Part shown: one piece after another, positions 23,679 through 34,139 of the stretch | Position numbering within the stretch: the stretch's first letter is position 1 | Layout of the letters: each line of letters starts with the position of its first letter | Source: Megalonaias nervosa | Taxonomy: Eukaryota > Mollusca > Bivalvia > Unionida > Unionidae | NCBI GenBank assembly: GCA_016617855.1 | Contig: JAECUM010001099.1 | Location: 62,001 to 126,000 of the forward strand | Length of the DNA stretch: 64,000 nt | Reading direction: 5' to 3' | Notes under the pieces: generated by a model | The model's input: only the letters and a program-made list of their open reading frames with translations | The model's database searches: none | What the model was told of the DNA's origin: nothing | Position numbers and translations under genes: made by a program

Positions 23679-24649
23679 TGTTATATGTAGGCTCGTACAA
23701 AAATAACAAGAGAAAAGAGTGAAGTCAACAAGCTTTGTATATTGTTACGTGTAGGCTCATACAATAATAACAAGAGAAAAGAATGAAGACAACAAGCTTT
23801 GTATATTTAACCAAAATAATTTATTTCCCTAGAAAACAATGTAAAAATTGGAAATAGGACTTATGGTTTGTGAATATAATCCACAATTTAGTCCTAAGAA
23901 TGAAAAATACAAGTCCTATCACTAAATAGTTCTATTAGAATCCAGGTTCAAATCTCGACGACTTTCCAATATGGAAGGCAATGACATCAGATGTGGTCCT
24001 TGTACAAATAGAAACAATTCCTCAACTGAATTACAGTTTATGTTTCCGAATAATTCCAGAATAAATTTCCACTGAATTTCTTTCTCCCAGAATTTATAAA
24101 ACAGTCACTCGTTTGGTTTTCTAGAGAATAAATTATTAAATTCCAAAAACAAATGAACTTCAAAAACAATCTGATTTCAACAATAAAAACCTATCCAGCC
24201 TTCAAGGTTTCCAAAATACAACTGACTGACAAGCACTCAGAAAGGGTTATTATATCCACCCAAATTATCATCCCGTTCTCGCGATAGGTCACGTGGTCTC
24301 TTAACACTTGAACAACGAAATGAGAAAAATTTCATTTGTCACGTAGGAAGAACCCCTATCTACTCTAACTCAGAAATAAATTTAAAAATAAAACATTGTT
24401 TATTCAGACTAGACGAAATGACCTTGGCAATAGCCAATCGTTTTTGTGTAGCGCTTACACTACCGCGGACCAAGGTGAACTAAAAATATTGCTCATGTAA
24501 CACCATTTACATCTTAGATAAACAACATTACTAAAAGAATTTCGAATCCCGTGAAAATAATCATTACAAAAAAAAATGTAATAAAAAAAATAAAATAAAA
24601 AAGAATTTTAAAACTAACACATAAGCAATTTAATTACATATACGTAACA
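23679..24649 (-). repeat. 3' LTR of the Gmr1-type element
   Basis: Begins TGTTATATGTAGGCTCG and ends TACGTAACA on the plus strand. The outermost 64 bp (23679-23742) is a tandem duplicate of the next LTR segment, which restarts with TGTTACGTGTAGGCTC at 23743. Apart from this it is collinear with the LTR at 29472-30351. Confidence 0.9.
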
Positions 24650-24660
24650 CTTCCCCCCAT
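24650..24660 (-). promoter_or_regulatory. Polypurine tract
   Basis: On the minus strand ATGGGGGGAAG lies directly against the start of the 3' LTR (TGTTACG). This is the plus-strand primer site for reverse transcription. A matching tract occurs at 63956-63966 in the related copy. Confidence 0.85.
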
Positions 24661-24756
24661 AAAGAAAAAAGAAAGATTTATACAATAAAGCTTTCTTTTT
24701 ACCATATGTAAATTGTACACGAGGTAAACAAAATTACATAAGAAAATTCTTATGAA

Positions 24757-25149
24757 TTATAAAGTGTATATGAAATAATATTTATATACACGGGAAAGTG
24801 CATCTGCAATCAAATTGTCTTTTCCTTTGATGTGTCTGATGTTGAGATTATACTCTTGCAAAAACAAACTCCACCTTAATAATCTTTGATTTTTATTTTT
24901 CATCTTGTTGATGAAAGTAAAGGGGTCATGATCACTATACACAACAACCGGAGAAGGAGCTGAGCTAATATAAACTTCAAAATGCTGTAATACCAATATT
25001 AAAGCCAAACATTCCTTCTCGATTGTTGAGTAATTTCTTTGGTACTTATTTAATTTCTTAGAGAAATAGCACACTGGGTGATCAATACCATTTCTATCAT
25101 TTTGAATCAATACTGCTCCTACCCCAACATCACTTGCATCCACAGACAA
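24757..25149 (-). pseudogene. Gmr1-type RNase H domain
   Basis: RNase H degrades the RNA strand during reverse transcription. The frame shows SVDASDVGVGAVLIQ (first catalytic Asp), NYSTIEKECLALI (catalytic Glu), VVVYSDHDPF (catalytic Asp), and HIKGKDNLIADALSRV at the end (last catalytic Asp). All four acidic positions are present. Only about 100 bases separate its stop from the polypurine tract, so no integrase follows. The frame is the same as the second half of the reverse transcriptase, with a stop near 25242. The copy at 63248-63830 is very similar. Confidence 0.9.
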
Positions 25150-25242
25150 TTTAAAAGACTGATTGAAATTTGGAGCTGTTAGAACCGGCGCACTTTTGAG
25201 TATGGCTTTTAATCTATCAAAAGCTTCTTGACATTTTTCAGT

Positions 25243-26102
25243 CTAAAGAAACTTGTTTCTCTTACTTAACAAATCTGTCAGAGGTTCAGCAATATTGGAA
25301 AAATTGGAACAAAACTTTTGATAGTATCCGGTCATACCCAAAAATTGCATCAGTTGCTTTTTACTGACAGGCACAGGAAAATCAGAGATAGCTTTAACCT
25401 TAGCATCTATAGGTTTAACTTGACCATGTCCCACAATATGTCCTAGAAAAGTCACACAAGCAAGGCAGAACTCACTTTTAGATAAACTGATAATCAAATT
25501 TGCATCATTGAGTCTTTCAAAGAATTTCCGAATCGTGGCAAGATGTCCTTTCCAGGTGTCATTGTAGATGACGACATCATCAATGTAAGCATCACAATTA
25601 TCTAGACCAGAGGTAATCATATTCATCAAGCACTGAAACGTACTTGAGGAACCCTTCATCCCAAACGGCATTACTTTATATTGATAGAGTCCATCTGGAG
25701 TTAAAATGACAAAATTTCTTTTGCTCTTTCTGTTAGTGGAATTTGCCAAAATCCTTTCAGAAGGTCAAATTTGGTGACGAACTTGGCATTTCCAATTTTA
25801 TCAATACAATCATAAATTCTTGGTAATAGAAATGAATCTGTTTTTGTCACACTGTTCACCTTCCTATAATCAGTGCACATACGGAAAGTTTTATCCGGTT
25901 TCGGAACAAGTATACATGGTGAACTCCAATCACTTTTACTGGGCTCTATGAAATTGTTCTCCAGCAAATACTGAATTTCTTTTTTCAAGTATTCCTGTTT
26001 GAGAGGGTTCATCATGTATGGATGTTGTTTCACAGGTTTTGAATCTACAATTTCAACATCATGAAAAATTTTGTTTGTCCTCATAGGAATATCCGGAAAC
26101 AA
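25243..26102 (-). pseudogene. Gmr1-type reverse transcriptase
   Basis: Two overlapping frames (26102-25701 and 25749-25243) joined by one frameshift. Motifs in order are YLLENNFIEPSKSDWSSPCI, VPKPDKTFRMCTDYRKVN, KFDLLKGFWQIPL, YQYKVMPFGMKG, the catalytic YIDDVVIY (about 25580-25557), and FLGMTGYYQKFCSNFSNIAE of the connection. The active-site YxDD box is intact. It lies downstream of the integrase, which is the unusual point of this element. Confidence 0.9.
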
Positions 26103-26147
26103 GTGCTCATATTTGAATAATAACTGTTTAAGTTCATTTCTTTCTTG

Positions 26148-26333
26148 TTATTGCAAATGTAAATGTTTCTGGTCTAGATTTTTCATAATTTCCAAATTCC
26201 GAAGATTTGTTGCTCCAAGATCAACATTGTCCAATTGAATTTCTTCACTTAAATCCTCAGTTGGTGGGACAGGTACAACTAAATTAACTGTATGATTTAC
26301 TTGGCTATCTCTTTCAATATACTCCTTTAACAT
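26148..26333 (-). pseudogene. Linker between integrase and reverse transcriptase
   Basis: A 61-codon open frame in the same frame as integrase and the first half of reverse transcriptase. It is acidic (EDLSEEIQLDNVDLGATNLR) and has no known catalytic motif. By position it links the integrase C-terminal domain to the reverse transcriptase. Confidence 0.55.
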
Positions 26334-26522
26334 GTTAATGTGGCAAAGTTGTTTTTGTTTTCATCTACCAGGAGAATTTATGATGTAATTTAAATCATTT
26401 ACTTTCTTTTCAACCGTGTATGGACCATAATACTTGGCCTGAAGGGGATTTTGTGGAATGGGCAAGAGAGCTAGAACTCTATCACCAGGCTGAAAACTCC
26501 TATCCCTTGAGTTTTTATCATA

Positions 26523-27518
26523 TCATGATTTCATTCTGGACTGAGTAGAGCGCAAATTTGCTCTTGCGACCTCACAAGCTGTTGACAATTTGTACTTAAA
26601 ATCAGAAACATAATCAAGACTGAACTCAGTATCTTCATTAGAAAGAAGCTTCTCTTTCAACAACTTCAAAGGTCCACGCACAGTATGTCTGAAAACTAGT
26701 TCAAAGGGACTGAATCCTAAAGATTTTTGAACGGACTCCCTAACAGCAAACAAAAGTAAATGAATGCCTTCATCCCAATCTTTGATAGTATCAAAGCAAT
26801 ATGATTGAATCATATTCTTTAAAGTCTGATGAAGCCTTTCTAAGGCCCCTTGGCTCTCAGGTGATAGGCAGAAGATTTAAATTGTTTAATGCCTAATTTG
26901 TGCATAGCTTGCTGGAAAATTCCAGACATGAAATTTGACCCTTGATCCTATTGGACAGATTTGGGATGGCCAAATTGAGTAAAAAAACTTTATGAAAGCT
27001 TTTACTATAGTTTTGGTTTTAATATTCCTCAAAGGAATCACCTCTGGGAATCTTGTTGATGCACACATAATGGTCAACAAATATTGGTTGCCTGACTTGA
27101 TCTTAGGTAAGGGACCAACACAATCTACCATAATTCTGCTAAATGGTTCGTCAAATGCAGGAATAGGTTGCTGATGAGCCTTAGGTATATTCTGATTGGG
27201 TTTTCCTACCATTTGACAAGTATGACAAGATCTATAGAATTTACAAACATCACTTTTGATTTTTGGCCAATAAAAGTGAGTCAAAATCTTGTGATAAGTT
27301 TTATTTATCCCTAAATGACCAGCCAGAGGAGTTTCATGGGCCAAACTAAGTATTTCCTGTCTGTAAGATTTTGGAACTACAATCTGATAGTTCACTGATG
27401 ACTTGTCATTAGCAGGTACCTCGGGAGGTCTCCATTTTCTCATAAGAATTCCATTTTTAATGAAATAACAGACAGGTACTTCAGTGGCTTCAGTTTCACT
27501 AATGGCCCTCTGAAACAA
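26523..27518 (-). pseudogene. Gmr1-type integrase
   Basis: The N-terminal zinc-binding HHCC domain reads HETPLAGHLGINKTYH and then CHTCQ (about 27365-27220). The catalytic core begins with RIMVDCVGPLPK (first Asp). The second Asp block (QGSNFMSG-like) and the third (SQGALERFHQ-like, catalytic Glu) can be traced in other frames between 26950 and 26830, so there are frameshifts there. The C-terminal part at 26813-26523 shows DWDEGIHLLLFAVRESVQKS and LGFSPFELVFRHTVRGPL. It sits between protease and reverse transcriptase. Confidence 0.85.
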
Positions 27519-27563
27519 ACAGGAGATCTCAGGATCTATTCCCTGTTCGACGACAAGCGATTG

Positions 27564-28583
27564 TCATTTATCACCCTGATTAGATAAACGAGAATGAGTA
27601 TTTAAAAGAGGATCACTGTGATCAATACCTTTTGATTGATCCAAATTAGAAGTGAAAGTGACATCATCAAAAGACTGACCAATACATGTGTCAGCTAAAG
27701 GAATATTTTCCTTATCAAAATCATTCTCAAGAGCATTCTTTGACATAGCACTGGTAACTACACAAGCTGGGTATAACTCAGGGTATTCTTTGTCAATAGG
27801 ATCAACTTTCTGATCCAAAGAAGGCTTGTCAGTTACAAGTGGATTAACCACAACCTTGTCTCCAGCTAGGTCGTTGCCTAGTAACAAATGAATGCCCTCA
27901 ACGGATAAAGTAGACACTATTCTGACTGTCACAGGTCCCGAAACTAAGTCTAATGACAAATTTACAGGATGGAGAGGAACATTAAGAAAGCCACACTCTA
28001 CTCCCTGAATGAGAACACTCTCATTAGAACAGGACTTCTCAGAAAAAGTCAAAGTACCTGCTAATAAAAGACTCTGAGAAGCTCCTGTATCCCTTAAAAT
28101 TTTAATAGGGATAGGATTGGCTGAATCACCCAAGAGTGATACAGAACCCTTTGACATGAATGGTTCATAATTCTCCATAATAAAATCAGACTGGGGTTTA
28201 TTAGCCCCAACAAATGTATTGCTTTCAATACATGACTGTGACCTTGACCTCTTAGAAATAAGAGCATTTGGGATAGGTCTATCTTGATTCTGATGCCTAT
28301 ACTTCAATTTAAAGCAATCACAAATGATGTGTCCTTTTTTCTTGCAATAGGTACACGTAGGAATAGACAAGGATTTTGAATCAAGTTTATCAGAAGCTTG
28401 ATTTTTAGAAGTTGTGCCAGATTGACTTTTAGGAGGAGTTGTATTGGGCTGAAATACCTTTCTACCAGTAGACTGCTGAGTGAAAGATTTGCTTACAACA
28501 TTAACTTTATGAGTTAAAGAATAGTTATCAGCAGCATGAGCAGCATTTTCCAAGGTTTCGATCTCATGCTCGTCAAGATACAT
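27564..28583 (-). pseudogene. Gmr1-type gag C terminus, zinc knuckle and protease
   Basis: A 339-codon frame. It begins with the end of a SCAN-like capsid helix (LDEHEIETLENAAHAADNYS), followed by a basic Ser/Thr/Gln-rich stretch. The CCHC-like knuckle CTYCKKKGHIICDC (about residues 77-90) binds nucleic acid. An aspartic protease follows, with its active-site motif ILRDTGASQSLLLAG near residue 165-180 and HLLLGNDLAGDKVV near 232-245. The remaining acidic tail leads to integrase in the same frame, separated only by stops near 27560. Confidence 0.85.
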
Positions 28584-28599
28584 TCCAATGTCACCATGG

Positions 28600-29388
28600 A
28601 CACAGTTCCTGAACTCTTCAAGTAATATGAGTTGTCTGAGACTTTCGTAATCTTTACTGACCTTTATAGAAGAGCACCACCTATCAAATTGTTGTGCTTT
28701 TTCCCATGCAAATTTGACATAGGTCTTGTCAGTGGATTTTCAAGAATTCCTGAATTTTTGCCAATAAGCCTCGGGGACCAACTCATAACCCTTCAAAATA
28801 CAGTCCTTAACCACATCACAGTCAGCACTCTGCTCTAGTGACAGTGAAAAATAAATATCACTAGCTCTCTACCAGTAAGTACAAACTGTAATAAAAGAGT
28901 CCAATGCTCCCTTGGCCTTTTCAAATTTTCAGCAACTTTTTCAAAATGAGGAAAATATCTATCTACTTCTATTTCTCTGAAAGGGGGCACTTGCTTGATA
29001 TTTCTATAAACATCAAAAGTAGGGGAGTGTTTTCCTTTTGCCAGCTCTAATTCTTTCATTCTAATTTGGAATTCCCTTTCATTCTTCTCTTTCTGCATTT
29101 GCATATCTAATTTTTCTTTCTCAAACTGCATTTGCCTTCCCTTCTTTCTTTAATTGTAACTCCATTACATCCATTTCTTTTTCTCTTTGTATCTTTTCTA
29201 TCTGAAACTGAACCTGTCTTATCTCTAATTCCAACTTTTTTAGCTGGACTTCCATTTTCAAAATTTCCAAACACTCCTGGATAAAATTCCAAAAAATTCT
29301 CTACTTTTGATGATAATGGGAACGAAAGCCTGTTGTTTTCACTAAAGATTTGAAACAAAATGTAAAATAGTACTTGGGATTTAAACAC
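28600..29388 (-). pseudogene. Gmr1-type gag N-terminal region
   Basis: The frame at 29131-28835 starts with a Lys/Glu-rich coiled-coil segment (EKEKLDMQMQKEKNEREFQI) and continues into FDVYRNIKQVPPFREIEVDR, then YFPHFEKVAENLKRP, the conserved start of a SCAN-like capsid. The following capsid part (28835-28600) is present but in broken frames. An upstream frame (29388-29107) is Lys/Arg-rich and may be the remnant leader. Confidence 0.75.
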
Positions 29389-29445
29389 TAGGGGAATTTA
29401 AATTTCAAAAAGTAATTTTCTGAAATATTTTAGCCAAATTCAAAT

Positions 29446-29463
29446 ATCCCGGATGAGCCCCCA
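29446..29463 (-). promoter_or_regulatory. Primer-binding site resembling tRNA-Pro type
   Basis: On the minus strand the 18 bases TGGGGGCTCATCCGGGAT lie 8 bases inside the 5' LTR. They match the tRNA-Pro primer-binding site known from other retroelements at 17 of 18 positions (one G to A). Confidence 0.75.
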
Positions 29464-29471
29464 ATTTCTCC

Positions 29472-30351
29472 TGTTACGTGCAGGCTCGTAGAATAATAAC
29501 AAGAGAAAAGAGTGAAGTCAACAAGCTTTGTATATTTCAACAAAATAATTTATTTCCCTAGAAAACAATGTAAAAATTGGAAATAGGACTTATGGTTTGT
29601 GAATATAATCCAAAATTTAATCCTAAGAATGAAAAATACAAGTTCTACCAATAAATATGGAAGGTGATGATGTCAGATGTGGTTGTTGTACAAATGGCAA
29701 CAATTCCTCAACTGAATCAGTTTATGTTTCCGAATAATTCCAGAATAAATTTCCACTGAATTTCTTTCTCCCAGAACTTTTATATAAAAAAATATACTCG
29801 TTTGGTTTTCTAGAGAATAAACTATTAAATTCCAAAAACAAATGAACTTCAAAAACAATCTGGTTTCAAAATAGAAACCTTTTGAGCCCTCAAGGTTTAA
29901 AAATGCAACTGACTGAAAAGCTCTCAGAAAGGGTATTAAATCCAACTAAAATATCATCCTGTTCTTGTGTGACAGGTTACATGGTCTCTTAACACTTGAA
30001 CAATGCAATAGGAAGTATGAAATTTGTCACATAGGAAGAACAGCCCTATCTAAGATTCTCACTCTGAAATAAGTTTAAAAATAAAACATTGTTTATTCAG
30101 ACTAAACGTAGACCGAAATGACCTTGGCAATAGCCAATCATTTTCACGTAGTGTTTACACTACCGTGCACCAAGGTGAACTAAAAATAATGCTAATGTAA
30201 CAACTTTTACATTTTAGATAAACAACATTACTGAAAGAAAATATCGAATTCCATGAAAATAATCATTACAATAAAATGTAATGAAACAAAAATAAAATAA
30301 AAAAGAATTTTAAAACTAACACACAAGCAATTTAATTACATATACATAACA
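29472..30351 (-). repeat. 5' LTR of the Gmr1-type element
   Basis: An 880-bp repeat that begins TGTTACGTGCAGGCTCG and ends ACATAACA on the plus strand. It lacks the 64-bp end duplication seen in the other LTR and has a deletion near 29650 relative to the solo LTR at 17222-18144. Confidence 0.9.
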
Positions 30352-30355
30352 CCAG

Positions 30356-30949
30356 TCACTTGCATGATTTTTGTTGGAGGGATCCCAGCTTTTGAAAGGA
30401 TTCTCACAGTAGTCTTCCTTACTGAATGGTTGGTAATTCTCCCCTGAATTTCTGCCCTTTCTGTGGCTGATTTGATCGGAGTTCCCAGTTGATTAACCTT
30501 CAATGGTCTTGGACAATACCTGCAATCTTTTATATTTTGTCCAGTAAAAGATATTTTTATTTAATTTTTTTCCAATGCACACCTTGATAAAAATCTGTTT
30601 TCTTATATTTTGTAATGTTCATTGATCGATTTGATTGTGAAAATTGTTTGGTATGCGCAAAGTACACATTTTATTATTGATTTTTCCCATATTTTTAGTT
30701 TACTTTGACATATTTTTATTTTCATTCATTGTTTATACTGTCTTAAAAATTTTTCAACTATTTTTTCTTTACTTATATTTTTATTTGAACTGTGGACATT
30801 AAATTAATCTTTAGAAATATAATCACCATATCTGGAAAGCTTCTGTCAGTTTCTGCATTGGAATTGGAGTCAAATAAAAGGTATTGTCATCATCCATCAT
30901 TTCCAAGGTTCTTCATTTCACATACTGCAGGTATTTAAAAAGGGTCTTG
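30356..30949. other. Unassigned sequence
   Basis: AT-rich spacer between the Gmr1-type element and the Crypton-like remnant with no recognised feature. Confidence 0.45.
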
Positions 30950-31760
30950 CTCTAGTGTTGTTCCATTGGAAAAAATGCACGGTATTGTTGATCTGTAGTC
31001 ATCCATCCCACTACTGTCAAAGGTTTTGCTATCCCTCCCTACATACTGAAGACACTGGGTACCAGTGTTATCTGAGAAAACTGATCTCCAAACTTTAATT
31101 TTCTGTGCTCGTCTCGGCCTCTAAATCCAAACATTTTCCCCAAAAAGTAGAACAGGGAAAATTGCTAAGCAGCGGGCATGATAACCCATTTCACCTGCTG
31201 AAAATAAAGCTTCTTCGTCATTGTGGCTTATCAACTCTGATGCTCTTGCTTTTGTTCCAAAACCGGTCTTCTTCAGTTGCGTTTTTTTAGAATTTAGTGC
31301 TTCGACTGATTTCTCAAATGGGCAGTCTCTAAGAGAGATGGGATACCCCTTAGCCTTAAGATGCCTTTCTATGCTGTTTCTTATAGAATCTAAAGAGCAC
31401 GGCTCATAGTCAGAACCATTCGCTTTGCGAATCGTTATAAACATCTTGGTTAAATACGTATTTAAATGATCCAGAATTATATTTTCAATGCAGCATGTCT
31501 CACATTTGTTATCATACAGTCATCGCGGGGCATTTCTGATATCACGTTTAGTCACCTGCTTTGTTGCAAGTTTCTTTTATGACTATGGATTCATCAACAT
31601 TGTCAACTTTAGCATCTCTACTTTCAAATTGCTCAAATTGCTCAAACAGTTGGTTTACTTCATCCACAGACAAATTAAAAGTGCTGGCATCTGTGTCCAT
31701 TGTTTGTTTACAACTGAAAGTAGTTCTTATCATTTTTACGCACAAGTCGTGCACGTGCAT
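30950..31760 (-). pseudogene. Crypton-like tyrosine recombinase (DUF3504 type) remnant
   Basis: The frame 31444-31121 reads FITIRKANGSDYEP, SIRNSIERHLKAKGYPISL and then KKTQLKKTGFGTKARASELI, the N-terminal part of the DUF3504/Crypton recombinase fold also found in QRICH1 and ZMYM proteins. Further on, near 31105-31075 in another frame, RRDEHRKLKFGDQ fits the catalytic Arg box (R-x-E-H-x-x-L-x-x-G-D). Upstream, 31760-31548 gives an acidic leader with a FEQFEQFES repeat, and an interrupted frame with VTKRDIRNAP links the two. One frameshift and one stop separate these pieces. No His-x-x-Arg or terminal Tyr was found, so it is truncated. Confidence 0.7.
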
Positions 31761-31837
31761 GCAATATGAAGGTGTTCAATATCATAAAATATTGCACCAT
31801 GTAAAGTTAACGGAGACAAAAATGAGCATATAATAAG

Positions 31838-31905
31838 GCATTGTTATTCTTGTATTATCATAGGCTTAATGTGGTATTCTTATTTCACATTATCCTGGAC
31901 CTAAT
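31838..31905. repeat. Two degenerate units of the 35-bp minisatellite
   Basis: The phrases TATTATCATAGGCTTAATGT and CATTATCCTGGACCTAATA correspond to successive units of the array at 22511-22774. Confidence 0.65.
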
Positions 31906-32580
31906 AAAATATTTATTATTTCAGCAGTTTTACACCACTGGTGGATGAGATGCTCTTTACCAAATATGTGCACAAACAATTTGTCACAGCACACTCTTTA
32001 ATGCAAGAGCATCCTTCCAGGATATTGTTGCTCTGCAGGGCTGATCAAATTTTGTTTTCACACACTTGTCCAGGACAAGTGGTTTCAGAAAATTAATTTG
32101 TCCCACCTTACTTTTTTCACTTGTCCCAAAATTGTAATCACTTGCCATGATTTTATGAGATGTGTGCACTTTAATCCATAAAAATAAGAAATGAAATAAT
32201 GTTGGCTACTTCAGGTATATATGTTTTAACTGCTGGATTTGGAATAATGTCCATGTACATGTCTGCCACAAGAACCAGCACTAAGCCAACAGCTGATAGC
32301 TGTGGCTGGGTCAAAGTCCTCAAGCTCTTGTCCATTTGTTGAAATGTTCATTATTTGACTTTGTTAAGTCTCCTGTTTTAGGGAATTCGTTAAAGAAAGA
32401 AGTCTTCATTAAGTTCACTGAACTAAATCCTCATTTACACTCATCTGTGGATGGGCTTATAACATGATTTCTAACAGTTTGCATAAGAGATGTGTAGTGT
32501 TCACTATGAGTGTTCCAAGAATTTCAACAGGTGGATCTGGTGACTGCTTTTACTCTGTCATCTTTGCTTTGAATTCTAAA
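31906..32580. other. Unassigned sequence
   Basis: Part of this stretch (about 32020-32130) shares a phrase about CAGGGCTGATCAAAT and ACTTGTCC with inverted sequence near 35180-35275, flagging a low-copy dispersed repeat. No gene is seen. Confidence 0.4.
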
Positions 32581-34139
32581 TACACCACTCCCTCGATAAC
32601 TCGTGCCCAGATAACTCGCGAACCCGCTTATAACGCGGGGTCAGGCGTAGATCCCATTTTTTAAAACCAGAAATTACCCCAAATATAGATCCCTATTTTA
32701 TGAACTTTATGGAAATCGCGATCAAAATTAGCTACAAAAACTTTGACATATCGCTAGTTTTATCGTCGAAAATGGTAGATAGGACCTGGAAATTTTAATC
32801 AACATTATGAAATACCAAATTTAAAAATAAGTCATACAACTTTTTTTACATTTTCTTTCCAACTGACATTCCTAGCACACCGCAATTAATGATATGAAAG
32901 GAAATTTCGATCAATGAAAATGTCACTTACGCCGAGTGGAGGCAGTACTTTAATAAATAAATACAAATTAAATAATTTTTTTTATCAATTGAAATTTGTA
33001 TTCTAGTTCTTATCTTCTAGTTCCTTTTAAGTGTAATCATCATAAATGCAATGTGTCCTCTTGTAATTAAACGTAAAATGTGTCAATCTACCGTAACAGC
33101 TATGTCCGCGAGCATTTCTCTGAGAACCTATTTAGGTGCCGACCGTGTTTTGATAACTGACTTGCAGAAGTATCTGTTGCATTGTTGCACTGAATTAAAA
33201 GCTGGCCCCCTTTGTATTATCATGTTAATTATGTCTTTTGAATCAAATAATGGAGGTGAAATAAAAGAAAAGTTAAAAGGCACAAAAATCCTACAAACTT
33301 AAAATCTAGCTGCCTCGGTCGTATGTTCAGTGAACTTCAGTTGATCAATTGAACACTGTTATAATGTTATTGCGTATGTAACATAAACTACCTTAAATTA
33401 ACTGACTCATTGGTAACTGTAATCAAAGATAGCACGGCAACCAAGCGAAAAGAATAATATACTTCGTAAAATAAAGAACTTGGTTTCACAGATACGGATC
33501 ATTATGGGCAAGTGAGTTTCAGAGAATTCTTGAACTGGCACTTTGAGATATCCTCAAGAACGATAAAAAGTTTCATTATTACTTCCAATGAAATGACGAT
33601 ATCAATACGGTACTAATTGAACAGCACAGAAATTGAGATTCGACGTAGACGATTGTCTCTCGAAAATTTCGCTTGCTTTTTGAACAAAAGGAATCTTGTT
33701 TGGTAGTGCATCAACAGTTAGTCTAGTTCCTGCTCTTTTACTCCCATACCACTCCGGGAACCAGACTCATCAAGAAAACAAAAAGCAGTGACGTAATACA
33801 CATATGTTTTCGTGTAAACGTAATGGTTGTTGAAACCAGTTGGAACGACCTTTCACATGTTCGACATTTAGAAAATAAATGTTATTTAAATAGAATAACG
33901 AACAACTTCATTAGGAAAAGTGCATTATTAAAAATTATTATCGACGTGAATGTGAAATGAGGATTCAGTCATCAAACAGTGACATTTCCTAACCCCGACA
34001 CGCCCACCCCACTGTTTTCTAGATGTCCAAGCGATTTTTTTTCAATTTTTAGAGGTCCCTCGGTAACTCGCACCCTCGCTTATAGTGCGGTCTATGTTTG
34101 TGGACCCCGTTGTGCGCGAGTTATCGAGGGAGTGGTGTA
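32581..34139. mobile_element. TA-flanked DNA transposon with 23-bp perfect inverted ends, non-autonomous
   Basis: The left end TACACCACTCCCTCGATAAC continues with TCG, and the right end is its exact complement (34117-34139), giving 23-bp perfect terminal repeats counting the TA. The ends resemble those of pogo/Tigger-like Tc1-mariner elements (CTCGATAACTCG motif), and TA at both borders fits their target duplication. Just inside the right end a direct-oriented copy of the end motif (CCCTCGGTAACTCGCACC, about 34056-34073) makes a nested palindrome. No transposase frame is found in the 1.56 kb, so it depends on another source. Confidence 0.75.

Larger units (their letters stand above)
23679..30351 (-). 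mobile_element. Gmr1-type Ty3-related LTR retrotransposon, near full length
   Basis: A 6673-bp element flanked by the 4-bp target duplication CCAG (23675-23678 and 30352-30355). Reading the minus strand the order is LTR, primer-binding site, gag with zinc knuckle, protease, integrase, reverse transcriptase, RNase H, polypurine tract, LTR. Integrase before reverse transcriptase is the copia-like order known in Gmr1 elements, whereas standard Ty3 elements have integrase last. From about 28583 to 25701 the coding pieces share one frame broken by stops, consistent with an ancestral single gag-pol frame, followed by a frameshift near 25720. The copy is defective. Confidence 0.9.

Noticed and set aside
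26992..27174. Plus-strand frame with a hydrophobic start
   Set aside because: It is the antisense of the integrase core.
33051..33302. Frame inside the 32581-34139 element as a transposase
   Set aside because: It has no DDE/D-like motif and is only 83 codons.
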